Source of the DNA: Bufo bufo
Lineage: Eukaryota > Chordata > Amphibia > Anura > Bufonidae
Length of the DNA: 64,000 bases
NCBI RefSeq assembly: GCF_905171765.1
Contig: NC_053397.1
Span: 1,692,946-1,756,945, forward strand
Direction: 5' to 3'
The notes under the pieces are model-generated. The model saw only the letters and a list, made by a program, of their open reading frames with translations, made no database searches and was not told the origin of the DNA. This document shows, in pieces, positions 1 to 10,444 of this stretch (positions are counted from its first letter, which is position 1; the number at the start of each line of letters is the position of its first letter). The position numbers and the translations under genes are program-made.

Positions 1-380
1 GGCCATTTATTGTGAGATTTTGAGCAACAACCCTCCTTCCCTCAGTCAGAGCATTGAAGATGGGTCGTGGCTGGGTCTACCAACATGACAATGACCCCAA
101 GCACACAGCCAGGATAACCAAGGAGTGGCTCCATAAGAATCATATCAAGGTTCTGAAGTGGCCTAGCCAGTCTCCAGACCTAAAACCAATAGAACATCTT
201 TGGAGGGAGCTGAAACTCTGTGTTGCTCAGCGACAGCCCTGAAACCTGACAGATCTAGAGGAGATCTGTGTGGAGGAGTGGGCAAAAATCCCTGTTGCAG
301 TGTGTGCAAACCTGGTCAAGAACTACAGGAAACGTTTGACCTCTGTAACTGCAAACAAAGGCTTCTGTATCAAATATTAA
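1..380 (+). pseudogene. Tc1 transposase, C-terminal part (broken)
   Basis: This is the C-terminal half of a DDE transposase, which cuts and joins transposon ends in the nucleus. Visible motifs are the second catalytic aspartate in [10 protein letters not shown] (about 81-110) and the third acidic region [11 protein letters not shown] (about 171-203), where family members usually read DLNPIEN/HLW. The frame is broken twice. Residues before about position 45 lie in another frame, and a TGA at 240-242 interrupts an otherwise open frame that continues to a natural-looking TAA at 378-380. The first catalytic aspartate and the DNA-binding domain lie outside the window. It is inactive as read. Confidence 0.9.
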
Positions 381-593
381 CACTGATTTTCTCAGGTGTT
401 CAAATACTTATGTTGAGCAGTGCAAGACAAAATAATTATTTTAAAATCATACAATGTGATTTCCTGAATTTTTTTAAATGCTGTCTCTCAGAGTGGGAAT
501 GCACCTACAATGTGAATTTCAGACCCCTCCATGATTTCTAAGTGGGGGAACTTGCAAAATCGCAGGGTCTTCAAATACTTCTGTTCCTCACTG
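1..593 (+). mobile_element. Tc1/mariner transposon, 3' part (5' part outside window)
   Basis: The element runs from the window edge to its right terminal repeat. It contains the end of a transposase, about 200 bases of 3' noncoding sequence, and a terminal inverted repeat ending in TACTTCTGTTCCTCACTG (576-593). This is followed by TA (594-595), the target dinucleotide of Tc1 elements. The left end lies outside the window, so element length and TIR pairing cannot be checked. Confidence 0.9.
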
Positions 594-1473
594 TACTTCT
601 CCTGGAGCCAAATGGCTACTGGTAGGTTCTATATAAGCAGACTCAGTTTTATACTGACTTTAAAACCAGCCTCCAGGACAGATTGACTGGTCAGGTGTGC
701 ATGACTCAAAGGAGATCGCCACGCCTCCAATATAAACTTCAAAGAAAAAATGTGGGGGGTTGAGTCCGCACAACCCGTATGTAGGTGCATATCACTATGG
801 CGAAATACATATACAAACGGAAAATGCAAATGTGATCGCACACTACATCCAGCACTCTGCCCTGCCTCCATGCTGGATGAGACATTGGTGTACATTTTGG
901 CCAAAGCGTAATAAGCCACTCACCGCATCAAGGTCGTCTCATTTGAGTGGTCCCTAGGGACCACTCAAATGAGACGACCTTGACGCGGTGAGTGGCTTAT
1001 TATGCTTTGGCCAAAATGTACACCAATGTCCCTAGGGACCACTCAAATGAGACGACCTTGACGCGGTGAGTGGCTTATTATGCTTTGGCCAAAATGTACA
1101 CCAATGTCCCTAGGGACCACTCAAATGAGACGACCTTGACGCGGTGAGTGGCTTATTATGCTTTGGCCAAAATGTACACCAATGTCTCATCCAGCATGGA
1201 GGCAGGGCAGAGTGCTGGATGTAGTGTGCGATCACATTTGCATTTTCCGTTTGTATATGTATTTCGCCATAGTGATATGCACCTACATACGGGTTGTGCG
1301 GACTCAACCCCCCACATTTTTTCTTTGTAGTTTATATTGGAGGCGTGGCGATCTCCTTTGAGTCATGCACACCTGACCAGTCAATCTGTCCTGGAGGCTG
1401 GTTTTAAAGTCAGTATAAAACTAAGTCTGCTTGTATAGAACCTACCATTAGCCATCTGGCTCCAGGAGAAGTA
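594..1473. repeat. Long palindrome (about 355-bp arms)
   Basis: Bases 594-950 are nearly the reverse complement of about 1117-1473. The first axis is TCCCTAGGGA (951-960), itself a perfect palindrome. To its right the arm begins, restarts twice, and only on the third start continues to full length. The arms carry features such as TTTAAAACCAGCCTCCAGGA near the outside and GCACAACCCGTATGTAGGTG in the middle. The arms differ at few positions by eye (for example CGCATCAAGG against CCTTGACGCG). Open frames here are mirrored shadows on both strands and no protein family is recognisable. It may be a foldback-type element or an inverted duplication. Confidence 0.9.
952..1185. repeat. 78-bp tandem triplication at palindrome centre
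   Basis: CCCTAGGGA occurs at 952, 1030 and 1108, exactly 78 bases apart. Each is followed by the same stretch starting CCACTCAAATGAGACGACC and ending ACACCAATGT. The first two units end by re-entering CCCTAGGGA, and the third continues into the full right arm. This looks like repeated re-initiation of copying at the palindrome tip. Confidence 0.9.
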
Positions 1474-1639
1474 TATGGTGGGTTCAGCATGCATGTTGGT
1501 ACTTGCATCCCTGGATCCGATGAAAGCTGTAATGGCACCGGACGGGGTTAAAAGCAGAGTGTGCTTGGCTTGCATGCTGACCTGCATTCCCTGGACTTTA
1601 TGTGGCTGTCATGGCCCATAAACAGGTAGGAACTAGTGT

Positions 1640-1845
1640 TAGGGACCACTCAAATGAGACCACCTTGACGCGGTGAGTGGCTTATTACGCTTTGGCCAAA
1701 ATGTACACCAATGCCTCAGCCAGCATGGAGGCAGGGCAGAGTGCTGGATGTAGTGTGCTATCACATTTGCATTTTCCGTTTGTATATGTATTTCGCCATA
1801 GTGATCTGCACCTACATACGGGTTGTGCGGACTCAACCCCCCACA
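1640..1845. repeat. Third, partial copy of the palindrome arm
   Basis: The stretch beginning AGGGACCACTCAAATGAGAC and ending at CGGACTCAACCCCCCACAC repeats the inner part of the right arm with a few substitutions. It lies in the same orientation as that arm and is separated from it by about 165 unrelated bases (1474-1639). Confidence 0.88.
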
Positions 1846-2570
1846 CAAAACTAACCCTATTCAACAAACACACTGGCATTGTCTGTGACGCAATCAACAA
1901 TGAACATGCAAACAGATATCTTCACCCCCTCCATAATGAATGAATGGGAAGAGGAGACACATGTGATGGGATTATCTCCTGAGTGTATCGTAGGAGTCGG
2001 CTGCTATTATAATCAACTATCTTAATTCCATCACTAACACAATCAGTGGGAGACTCAGTGCAGAGTTAACCCTTTTTGTGTTGCTGAATCCACACCATGC
2101 ATTTTTAATGGGCCATAGGAAATATGTGGCATATAAATAACACACATAAATCAGGGTTCATAGTTCCTTGTAACCGCAAAAGGTCTTAGGGGGTCTCCAT
2201 AGTTCTCGGTTCATAGTCTGTAGGAAGGAGGCTAGCCCTCAGGCTTCTCCAGCAGCCCCAGTGACGGTTTAGTCCGTCAAAGTGTATATGCATTTACACC
2301 ACATCCATTTAGGTATTTATCCCCATTTTTATGGATGAATCAGCATATGTATCCACACCATATTCATTTATGCATTTGGATTTATATTTTTCTTCTTTTT
2401 ATACGGAGTTACACTTTTTCTTTTTATGTACACACATATATATATTATATTTATTATTTTTTTGACTTGATAAAGGGGTCATGCACCCTGAAACGCGTTG
2501 TCCTTGAATAAATCAGAACTTACTTGACTTGTGGTTGTGGTTCTGCGCCCTGTGTTGACCTCAAACACGC
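1846..2570. other. No gene; possible LTR tail before gag
   Basis: No coding signal is visible. The stretch is AT-rich from 2280 to 2460. It carries CCTGAAACGCGTTG (about 2488-2501) and an AATAAA (2507-2512) shortly before the gag-like sequence. That is where the 3' part of a 5' LTR (polyadenylation signal, then leader) would lie for the retrovirus-like element downstream, but I could not define LTR borders or a primer-binding site. Confidence 0.35.
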
Positions 2571-3703
2571 TTGACTCCTATGATCCAGCATTTCGCTAAT
2601 ACAACTAAAAAGGAGGCAGATGAGCTGAACCTCCGTATTTGCAGACTTCAGCAAACAGACGGACCAAGCCGTACTATAGTCAATGTTGAAAGTGATCTGT
2701 CTGATAATGAGAGATTTTTGGGGCCTCCAGCTCTCAGACTCCAAAATATAGATATGTCATCATCACGTGCTCTTAAAGCGGAATCCATCCGAGACCCTAA
2801 GCCGCCCGACGGTGATGGCATGATTACACAGGAGGCATTAACCCAATTAAATCAGGACTTTCAAGCTGTAACTGCCTTACTAGGCGCTAGCAACGCCAAA
2901 GGCCATAGAAGTCCCCCCCCCACACCTTACCCTAGAGAAGGATGTTAGGGTTAAGTCACCTGTGCCAAGTGAGTCTGATGGAAGTGAGCGGAGACATGAG
3001 TTTTCCCACAAGGGGGATGAGAGTTCGAGGCGACCATCATATGCTGAGGTGGACTCTAGAAAGAAAAATGCTCAGTGTTCAGAAGGGGATCAGAGCTCCT
3101 CGAGTGTCATTAAATTTCTAAATGTCACTGTACCTAAATTCTCTAAGAGAGGTTCTCCTGAAATTGCCAATCACTTAGAACTGTACCAGTCCACCATGGA
3201 TTCTTTAAAATTGTATTCTGATGCTGACAGGATCAGATTCCTAGTCCTACCATGGGCATTTGAGAATAAGTATCGCCAAAAACTTTATTTCCTTCAGGGA
3301 CAGGGGGATCCAGGATTGGCCCGACGTTTTGTACGAAGTAAAATTAGAATTTGTCCCTTACCGGACTAATACTGCTGCAAAACGGGATATTGATAAACTT
3401 ACATGTAGACCCAATCAAAGTCCCTGGGAATTTCTCTCTATCCTTAAAAATGCCTATGGGTTAGCATATAGGTCCCCAAATTGGGAATCTGGGGAATTCA
3501 AACAGCTGTTCTATGATGCAATGCCCATGCAAATTAAATTTAGCCTAGCTAGAGATCTCGATCTTAAAGCTCCCTTGGACAGATTGGGGACGACTGCCAC
3601 TTCACTGTATAACATCAGTGAGTACAATGCTACGGGTGAGAGGAGATACAAAATGTCCCCAGAACAAAACGTAGCAGAAGCTAAAATAAACCCCAACCTG
3701 TGA
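2571..3703 (+). pseudogene. Gag-like capsid region (frameshifted)
   Basis: Three successive open pieces (2571-2948, 2962-3369, 3260-3703) read as one protein that changes frame. The middle piece ends a serine-rich stretch with VPKFSKRGSPEIANHLELYQ, followed in the last piece by KLTCRPNQSPWEFLSILKNA and a helical stretch to about 3640. A helix-rich domain of this kind with a P-x-F start is typical of retroelement capsid proteins, which assemble the particle. No CCHC zinc knuckle is evident; basic, proline- and serine-rich sequence continues in broken frames to about 4140. The assignment rests on position before a protease plus overall pattern, not on a unique motif. Confidence 0.6.
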
Positions 3704-4583
3704 TTCGAAACGCAGCCACGCAGGTACTCTCCGTCTACAGGACCATTCCAACAAACCCAGCGACAACAGGTAGGACCCAAGCAAATAAAGCCTCATAGCC
3801 CTAACGGGTCAGACGGGGGTAATAATGGTGATAAGAGGTATAACTACCGCCCCCAATATTACAATAGGGGTCCCCCGGGATATAGGTGCTAGAATAACAG
3901 GCCCAGACAACAGAAGGAAGGTAGGCCTGAGCCCTCTTCTTCACCTAGAAGTCAGTCACCCACCTCTAGTAAGGGTACACCACAAAACAAAACTGTGCGC
4001 AAATCAAATGATCTGTTTGATAAGTTGGCAGATCAAGTGGCTAAATTAATTGAAATAGTTAATAAGATGTCCCAGGTGTCCATCGAAAAACAACCTGAGC
4101 CTTTTTTAGGGGCGGCTGCAGGTCCCAGCTCAGCCCTATAAAGCAGGCAGGGTCAGAGCCCAGGCCAACGCAAGGCCACCGAGCTGGTTGTAGAAGAATC
4201 TAATGTGATTCCTAATCCTATATGGCCTTGCCGCGTTCTTGACCCTAAAATTGAGGCCAAAGAGGAGGTGTCTAACATGTTGTCTATCTTGCAGTCTAGC
4301 CATGTAGATTCGTGCACTAATGTGTCTTCTCCAATGAGTGATCCCGTCATCTCAGCGTCAATCTGTGAGCTGCCGTCTGTAAGCTGTGATGTAACCCAGT
4401 TTTCCCTAAAGGTGGGGGCTGCTGCCGCGTGCAGTAAGAATGTCCGGGTTTCTCCAGAAGTCGTATCGCTGCAAAAGGATAAGATCCTCAAAAAGCGTCA
4501 GATGAGTGAACATCCTAATTTCTTATGTGATTTGTTTCAGGTTGAAGGCTGATATTTTGTTGATTCTTATCTCCAAGATTAAT

Positions 4584-4897
4584 TTATCGGGCCAATTAGG
4601 GGTTTACTTGACACGGGATTACAAGCCATTAAATTGTCATATAATTATTTCCAACAGGTTATGGATGTGACGGCAAAGAGGTCGAAATTGAAAAAGTTTG
4701 ATGGCTCTTTGATAAGTATCGGTGGAGACGCTTTGCAGGTAAGAGGTACAGCATGGTTAAAATTTAAAATAGGCAAGAAAGTAATTAGACATCCCACACT
4801 GATTGTGGACCTTCCCTGTGATCAGCTGATCATAGGAATCGACCTCCTGAAAAGATTGAGTTCCATAGTAGACTTCATCAATGAAGCAATCTGGTAA
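4584..4897 (+). pseudogene. Retropepsin-like protease domain 1
   Basis: This is a retroviral-type aspartic protease domain, which cleaves the element's polyprotein. The catalytic triplet D-T-G lies at 4610-4618 in the context GLLDTGLQAIKLSYNYF. The conserved second half is CDQLIIGIDLLKRL (about 4818-4860), matching the hydrophobic-G-x-D motif of the family. The frame opens without an ATG of its own, as expected inside a polyprotein, and closes at 4897. Sequence on either side is out of frame. Confidence 0.75.
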
Positions 4898-5098
4898 AGG
4901 TAAAGGCACCCATTGCCTATGAGTTCTCTTGCAATGCACAACCGCAACGTAGTTGTCATGTGATTGAAGAAAGGTTTACCTCTGTTGAAGTTCGTTTTAG
5001 TGACAGCCGGACACCGGATGTCACAATCCTAAACAATGGTAAGCCTGGGAAAGATGTCAATGGTACAGCTCATACCATAACCATCCAGAAGGACAGAA

Positions 5099-5608
5099 TT
5101 GAAAAAGGTAACCTTGGATGGGGATGTATTAACTATTTCTCTTGAAGGGGGAAATTACGAAGTCGCAGACCTGACCAAGCATACTCAATCCATGGTACGG
5201 ATTGAGAAGGTCAGTGATAACTTATTGATTCCCGTACAGGTGAACAATATGGCCCGGGTGAAATATGCCAAGTTGAATCTGAAATTTGAAGCCAGTTATA
5301 TAAGCCTAGATCTTTTAAAACAGGTCGCCAGCCCTAAAGTGATTAAAGGTTCCTCTCCACAGGACCAATGGGTTCATGATCAGGATGGAGATTCTCAGAG
5401 ACATAATGTGATTGCAAGATGTCTATTGTCTATTTCCATAGGAGATAAGACTACGGAACATTTATTCATCGTATTGAATGAACCACGGTACCAGATGTAC
5501 ATAGGTAATGACCTTCTATGCCGATTTGCAGTGCAGATTGATCTGGTCAACAATACTCTATGGTCCAGATTACCTGGAGACCCGGAGGGGTTCCAGGATG
5601 AAGAGTAA
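5099..5608 (+). pseudogene. Second retropepsin-like domain lacking DTG
   Basis: The frame has the layout of another retropepsin. A beta-rich stretch leads to NLKFEASYISLDLLKQV (about 5276-5326), where family members carry D-T-G-A before the I-S-x-D-L-L motif; here KFE stands at the catalytic position (5282-5290). The second half has YQMYIGNDLLCRFAVQIDL (about 5489-5545), the expected hydrophobic-G-N-D-L-L motif. It therefore looks like a tandem protease copy that lost its active site. It could instead be a structural pol domain with a protease fold. The frame is intact for 169 codons, one of the best-preserved pieces of this element. Confidence 0.6.
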
Positions 5609-5611
5609 GCC

Positions 5612-5920
5612 TTGAGATGGGGACAACAGATGCCCTACGCCATAAGTATCATAGTTGCTGATGAGGTTAAAATCCCTGAAGGGTGCAAGCCAATTTTTCT
5701 TCCAATTCAAGTAAAGAAGGGGCAAAAATTAAAGAATGCAGATGCTTTGATCGGTTTGTCTAACCGGATACAGCAACTTGGCCTGAAGGTAAAGCCCACT
5801 CCTATGGTAAACATCCATCAGAATCCATTGCATATGGTAATTCATAATATGGCTCCCTATAGTATATCCCATAATTGGTCTAGGTATGGATTCGGAGTAT
5901 TACACTTTTGGATTCCATAA
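5612..5920 (+). pseudogene. Pol linker between protease and RT
   Basis: An open piece directly follows the second protease-like domain. It contains VKIPEGCKPIFLPIQVKKGQ and then LGLKVKPTPMVNIHQNPLHM. Fish and amphibian retrovirus-like elements of this type carry a similar stretch between protease and RT. A short conserved-looking YPFSPEEG-type remnant can be read at about 6022-6045. No enzymatic motif is visible. The following 350 bases are frame-broken. Confidence 0.45.
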
Positions 5921-6273
5921 TGACGTCATTGGACTTATTCCGGATTAATATTTGACAGAAGAACAAGTAGTGGAACAACATTTTTCCTCAACATCTGAGG
6001 GGTAATTCAATATCCACTCTGTTTATCCTTTCAGTCCTGAAGAAGGTACATGCCACATTGAAGAATCATCTTTGGTTTTCAACCATGAGATCGATGAGAA
6101 GGAGTACGGTACGAGTCATGCCAACAAGGAAAGGAGATGGTACGCGAGACTCAATGCGATTTAACTAGTGAGCTTGAAGAAGCTTATGAGTTAAAGAGGA
6201 CCTTTCATCGGTCCAAATATTGTGAACTAAGTGTCATGATCTGTACAGCGGCGCCCAGGGATCTCACTGCACT

Positions 6274-6453
6274 TACTATTATTGGACAATTAAGGTGGAC
6301 GAGAAAGATCAATACAAATTGGCCTTCACATTTGGGAAGCAGCAATATACCTGGACCCGATTGCCTTTCGGGTACATTAATACAGGCCATGAGTTTGATG
6401 TGTTCATGCATAAGGCGATGCCTGATGCCACTGAACGAGGTACCTTATCCTAG
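6274..6453 (+). pseudogene. Reverse transcriptase palm fragment
   Basis: In the frame of TGG 6283-6285 the sequence reads YYYWTIKVDEKDQYKLAFTF and then QYTWTRLPFGYINTGHEFDV. This corresponds to the RT segment between catalytic motif A and motif B (usual form LP-x-G-x-x-N-S-P). Both YxDD and the first catalytic aspartate are absent: the upstream fingers are deleted and a TAG at 6451-6453 ends the frame just before YxDD would appear. An ATG-started frame at 6137-6457 overlaps it in a different phase and is a shadow over most of its length. Confidence 0.75.
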
Positions 6454-6457
6454 GTAA

Positions 6458-7359
6458 TGTACTGTAGACAAACTGCTCACTCCCTTCACAATTCTGGAAT
6501 GGGTGCTCTAGTCTCAGTTGATTCACTCAAATAAAAAGAAGGGTATATCAATAATATATTATGAGACTGGCACTCCGCGTACGGAAATAAAACAATTATT
6601 TGTTCTAGGTAATACACAATATTTAATATGGCACATTGGCTATAAATACAATATAATAATACTCCACAATCGCTGCAGCAATAAACAATTACAATTACAA
6701 TAATCCCTAGAAAATACCTAAAATCTAAAAACTTCAATAAAATGAATAAAAGTCCAAAATGAGGGGAACCATAAGTCCTGAATGAGAATAATGAGAAAAG
6801 TATATAATGTATCTCATAGACCAAAGGTATAGTTCGTCCAATCAGTCTATTCCTTATACTTATATTGGTCTCTTTTGGTCTTCACTCATATCCATTTTCT
6901 TATGAGCAGTGTCACAGAAAAAAACATTCAAGGCACTTTTTCAAATATTCGGAAATGTCCGATTCAAATATTCGATGGAGTATCCAAATAAACACAGTTT
7001 TTACTCACAGATTAGTATAGATTTTCCCGCAATCCCAATATTCGATTTTTACTCACGGTAACTTTTCGTATTCCTGCGGTCTGGATGTTTGGCGTCCCAC
7101 TTAGTTTGTGCGTCACTGGTCTCTCTCGATCGTTATACACGGATCTCGAATCTGGTCATATGACCGGAGTGTGGTTTCGCGAGAGGTAGACTTAGCTGAA
7201 ATACCGGATCCTTTCTTTCTATGTTGGAGCGCTCCAATTATTGATATATGTCCGGATATTGGTGCACGGACTTCCAGTGGGGGTCTCTTGTGGAAGGGGA
7301 AAGGAGATCCCCGAAACGCGTTTGGTGCTTTTCAAAGACACCCCCAACAAGAGAGCCCC
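6458..7359. other. No gene recognised
   Basis: AT-rich DNA (6520-6800) with scattered AATAAA motifs, then mixed-composition sequence. GAGATCCCCGAAACGCG at about 7303-7319 echoes the AAACGCG motif at about 2492. No coding frame has recognisable similarity, and no terminal repeats could be paired. Confidence 0.4.
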
Positions 7360-7872
7360 TGTCACGACCATGGTCATGGTCGTGACTCTTTGGTCGCATG
7401 CAGTTGTCAGCGGTTTCCTTTTGTTGTCAATCACAAGTGAGGGCTCTGTGTATGTTGCCTCACGTGTGGTTGCCGCTGGCAACATGATGTGGTTGGCAGT
7501 GTAGCAGCCGGAGCTGGTGCTAGGCTGCTCGCTGTCATAGCATGCGGTTGCCTCTGGCAACGTGTGGTTGAATGTGTTCACTGTCTATGTTTGGTGTGCA
7601 CGGTATTTAGTTGTGTGTGCATTTCCCTTTAAGTGACACTTTCCTCTACTTGTGGTTGCCCGTGGCAACGGGTGGTATTGTGCATGTGGTGGCAGTGTCT
7701 CGGCCTTCTGGCTGATCCCCAGGACATGGTTGCCACACATGCTGTTGCCGGTGGTAGCAGCTGCAGTGTGATAGTTGATTGTACACTTCCCCTTTAAGTG
7801 GCAGTCTTCCCTTGCCTGGTGTAGGGTTAAGGGTTAACTCCCTTCCTTGTGTGTGAACACTGGGTGTGTAAT
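7360..7872 (-). mobile_element. Truncated copy of the 1.1-kb LTR-like element
   Basis: This is the reverse complement of about 15610-16120, diverged by many substitutions. It starts with TGTCACGACCATGG (7360 on), whose first 26 bases after the T form a near-perfect hairpin, and similarity ends at CACTGGGTGTGT (about 7872). Repeated GTTGCC..GGCAAC patterns run through it. The remaining half seen in the other copy is missing here, so this is a truncated insertion or a recombination product joined to the gag-like gene on its right. Confidence 0.75.
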
Positions 7873-7879
7873 GGTTAGG

Positions 7880-8935
7880 GCAGAGGCCAGCGGCGCTCTG
7901 CTCTGATGCCAGCTCTTCTGCTGGAGAGGGGTCAGTGGGGTTTAAAGCCTTACCCACTACCCTCAGTATTGGTCTGGGAGAGAGATGTGGAGGGGGGCTA
8001 TCACTTACCCTCTCCTCTGGATACCCCATCTGCCGCTGGGGAGAGAGACCAACTGTCTCCTCTCCCTGTAGAGTATACTGCCGCTGGGTAGTGAGACCGG
8101 CTGTCTCCTTTACCAGTGATTCTGGTTGTTGCAGAGATGAGGGACCGACAATCTCCTCTCCCTGTACTTCCAGTGGCAGTTGGGGATCTGGGCCGCCTGC
8201 CCAGCCACCCTGTTGGGACGGTGGAGTGACTACGGTCCCATCTCCACCTGCCGACTGGGGTTCCTCCCAGTACCAGTCTATGAAGTCCCCTACCTCCACA
8301 GTTGGTGAGGAAGTAGGGGATACCTCAGCTGTGACTTGCCAGGGGTAGGGCTGCAGGTCTGGGCCTGGAATCCAACTGTCTTGTATCTTGCACTGGGCTT
8401 GAATGGAGCGAAACAACTGTTGATAATCTTGCTCCAGCTTCCACTCCCTTTGGACCAGAAAGGTCAGATCTGCCCTCACCCCACTAGTTGTAGGCCAATT
8501 GTGCAAGTCCCACCTGTAGTCAGTAATGTCCCAAAATCTAGACTCTTCTGTGCTCCCAAAGTCAATGTCTTCAAAAGACTCCCACAATAACCCAGGGCAA
8601 TTTTATTCCTCACCTTCGGGCTTGGCGTACTCCTCCATCCATGTAGACTGTCGTACTGTGTCCCACCATAGTGCTTGGTAAGCGTCATCCAGCCAGGTTT
8701 CCTGCCATACCAGTGTCTCAAGCTCTGACACCCACTCCGTCAATGGTTGCTCTCCCAGTAGAGGTAGTCGCAGCGCCAATCGCATTCGCAATCTCTGCTC
8801 CTCACTGGGAAGACTCTCACCCCTCCGACGCTGCACGTCCTCCAGGGCCTGGTGCCATATGCCTTTCCGCTCGGCATCCCTGTAATCCGGGTGATCTTCC
8901 TCATGGAATGCTGTGCAGGAACCAACGGCATCCAT
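7880..8935 (-). pseudogene. Gag-like protein of gypsy-type element (two frames)
   Basis: Two minus-strand pieces belong together. The first (8935-8603) starts MDAVGSCTAFHEEDHPDYRD and is rich in helices with a LALRLPLLGEQPLTEWVSEL core. The second (from 8587) has FWDITDYRWDLHNWP, followed by a long proline-, glutamine- and glutamate-rich tail. A stop at about 8603 and a frame change separate them. An upstream in-frame stretch (to about 9051) may be the true N-terminus. The first gene after a PBS in a gypsy element is normally gag, hence the call. No zinc knuckle is seen. Codons after about 7880 (to the stop at 7646) are read-through into the neighbouring repeat and are not part of the protein. 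Confidence 0.6.
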
Positions 8936-9032
8936 ATTGCTGTAGCCAGGGGCACTGTATGGATACTAGCGTTGCCCTCAATATACTCCACGAACGGTGT
9001 CTCCGAGCTGCTTCTCCTCACACTAGGACGCC

Positions 9033-9050
9033 ATCCCACTGCTGCCACCA
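9033..9050 (-). promoter_or_regulatory. Primer-binding-like site
   Basis: One base inside the LTR end, the minus strand reads TGGTGGCAGCAGTGGGAT. A site starting TGG pairs with the CCA end of a tRNA, as retroelement minus-strand DNA synthesis requires. The tRNA species was not identified. Confidence 0.6.
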
Positions 9051-9051
9051 A

Positions 9052-9888
9052 TGTAACGGAACGCCTAGCACCCCGACCGGGTACCTCCGTCGATAGATGC
9101 TCCTAGTGCTTCCAGAGGACTCCAAGCACTTCACTTGACACCGTCGGCACTGCAGACCCCACGAACCGCCGAAGCTTGGTGGAGGTCTCGCCGTCTCCTA
9201 CCCACCCTGGACCTACGACAAGGCTCCAGGCTCCAGTGGGTGAACCTCTCCTAAATCCAGAGACAGGAACCAGGAGCAAGCTCTTACAAGAGCTTCTACT
9301 CAGGGGAGTATTATGATATAGCAATCCCCAAGAGTGTAGTTATCCCATGAGCCAAACATGAGCCAAGACTTCATGAAGGTATAAAAACAGGAACTCTCTT
9401 TATTTTAACACACAAGCATTTTATACACATCTTCCAACAAAGTTACCACCCCAGGGTTTTGTAAAAACAACAAATACCCACGTGCAATACACTCAGACAC
9501 TCCCACACAAAATCCTCCCCTCTGTCCGTGATAGAATTACCTCACACTGGGTTGATGCAATCATCACAGGCAGACGAATACACAATGTCCTCTATCCTGG
9601 AGACAACCGAGAAGTAATTCAATTATCTCTCAGGACAAAGAAAATCGCCAATACACACAGAGAAACAATGGAACAGACCTCCCTACTCAACGTATACAAT
9701 GTCCCACCCTTTTCAATACACATAGACATTTAACATCCCAAAATGGCACGAATTAGACCAGGGTTCAAGTTAGTCCAGGTCCTCTGTGAACAAATGAGGC
9801 CTGGCTGATGAGAGGGCTCATAATCCTGGGGCAAGAGGCTAGTACCCAGGCCCCTCCAAAACCCAGTGGCGAGGTTGGTTTCGCCACA
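9052..9888 (-). repeat. 5' LTR (837 bp)
   Basis: On the minus strand it begins TGTGGCGAAACC and ends CGTTCCGTTACA, the TG...CA form of an LTR. It contains a TATAAAA (9419-9425) and an AATAAA (9399-9404). The end next to gag is directly followed by a primer-binding-like site. Only one copy is in the window, so LTR-LTR divergence cannot be used for dating. Confidence 0.72.
9399..9425 (-). promoter_or_regulatory. LTR TATA box and polyadenylation signal
   Basis: Minus-strand TATAAAA at 9425-9419 is followed 14 bases later by AATAAA at 9404-9399. This close pairing is typical of compact LTRs, where the same region serves as promoter in one LTR and terminator in the other. Function is inferred from position. 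Confidence 0.5.
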
Positions 9889-10444
9889 GGGGGTTCATGT
9901 CACCCAGCAATGCAACAGAGGATTTTGAGAGATTTAGGCCCCTGTCACCCAGGCACAGCAGGGGTTTGTATACGCCAAAAATAGTAAAATGTCACCCGAC
10001 AATTGAAAATAAGATTTTTTTTCAATTTAGGGCACTAAAATTGGCACTTTTTTGCATTAAAATGCCTCTAAAATAGTCCTTGAAAAGGCTAGAGGGATGT
10101 AAAAGGCAGTAAAATGTGCTTAAGAGCATGGAAACTGCTCTGCAAACAAATGTGGATAGGGAAATGACTTAAAATAAAATAAAATAACTAAAAATTACAA
10201 ATTATTAACCTGCAACTCAGAGAAGTCGTGGATATGGAGTCGGAGGTTGAGGAGGCGGTGAATGTGGTGTTGTAGGTGGAGGCAGCAATGGAGGAGGAGG
10301 AGGAGGCAGCCTACAATGTTTTTTTTTATTTTTTATTGGGGTAGGTAGCCCCCAAAATATTGGGACAAATAAAAAAAAAGAAAACATAGAATCATTGCAC
10401 TTGACTTGAGTACAAGAATGTATGTTTGATGGTGGTATAAATGT
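9889..10444. other. Noncoding 3' tail of hAT element
   Basis: No gene. The stretch between the LTR border and the end of the transposase includes TGTCACCC motifs (9899, 9937, 9990), a GGAGGAGGAGGAGG purine run (about 10289) and an A/T-rich stretch at 10320-10390. No polyadenylation site was assigned. Confidence 0.4.

Larger units (their letters stand above)
2571..6457 (+). mobile_element. Retrovirus-like LTR element, decayed gag-pro-RT
   Basis: A plus-strand series of broken frames follows the order expected of a retroelement: capsid-like gag, a basic/serine-rich gag tail, a retropepsin with DTG, a second retropepsin-like domain, a pol linker, and the palm region of a reverse transcriptase. 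Many stops and frameshifts are present. RT stops at about 6453, and RNase H, integrase and a 3' LTR are not seen. The RT style (QYTWTRLPFGY, then MPDATERG) resembles endogenous retrovirus-like families of fish and amphibians more than classic gypsy elements. Exact class is uncertain. It is certainly non-functional. Confidence 0.75.
7873..9888 (-). mobile_element. Gypsy-type LTR element: 5' LTR, PBS, gag-like gene
   Basis: Read on the minus strand, the order is LTR (9888-9052), a TGG-starting primer-binding-like site, then a gag-like gene running down to about 7880, where it is cut by unrelated repeat sequence. Pol and the 3' LTR are absent. The hAT noncoding sequence starts directly at 9889, so this element may have inserted into, or been joined to, the hAT end. 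Confidence 0.75.

Noticed and set aside
760..1307. Mirrored 65-codon frames at 760-957 and 1110-1307
   Set aside because: They are the two arms of a palindrome, giving the same peptide from opposite strands; no protein family.
6486..6824. 112-codon minus-strand hydrophobic frame as a membrane protein
   Set aside because: AT-rich DNA gives phenylalanine, isoleucine and tyrosine by composition; no conserved features.
7646..7880. C-terminal 78 residues of the gag-like frame
   Set aside because: This part lies in the LTR-like repeat shared with 15.6-16.1 kb, so it is read-through and not gag.
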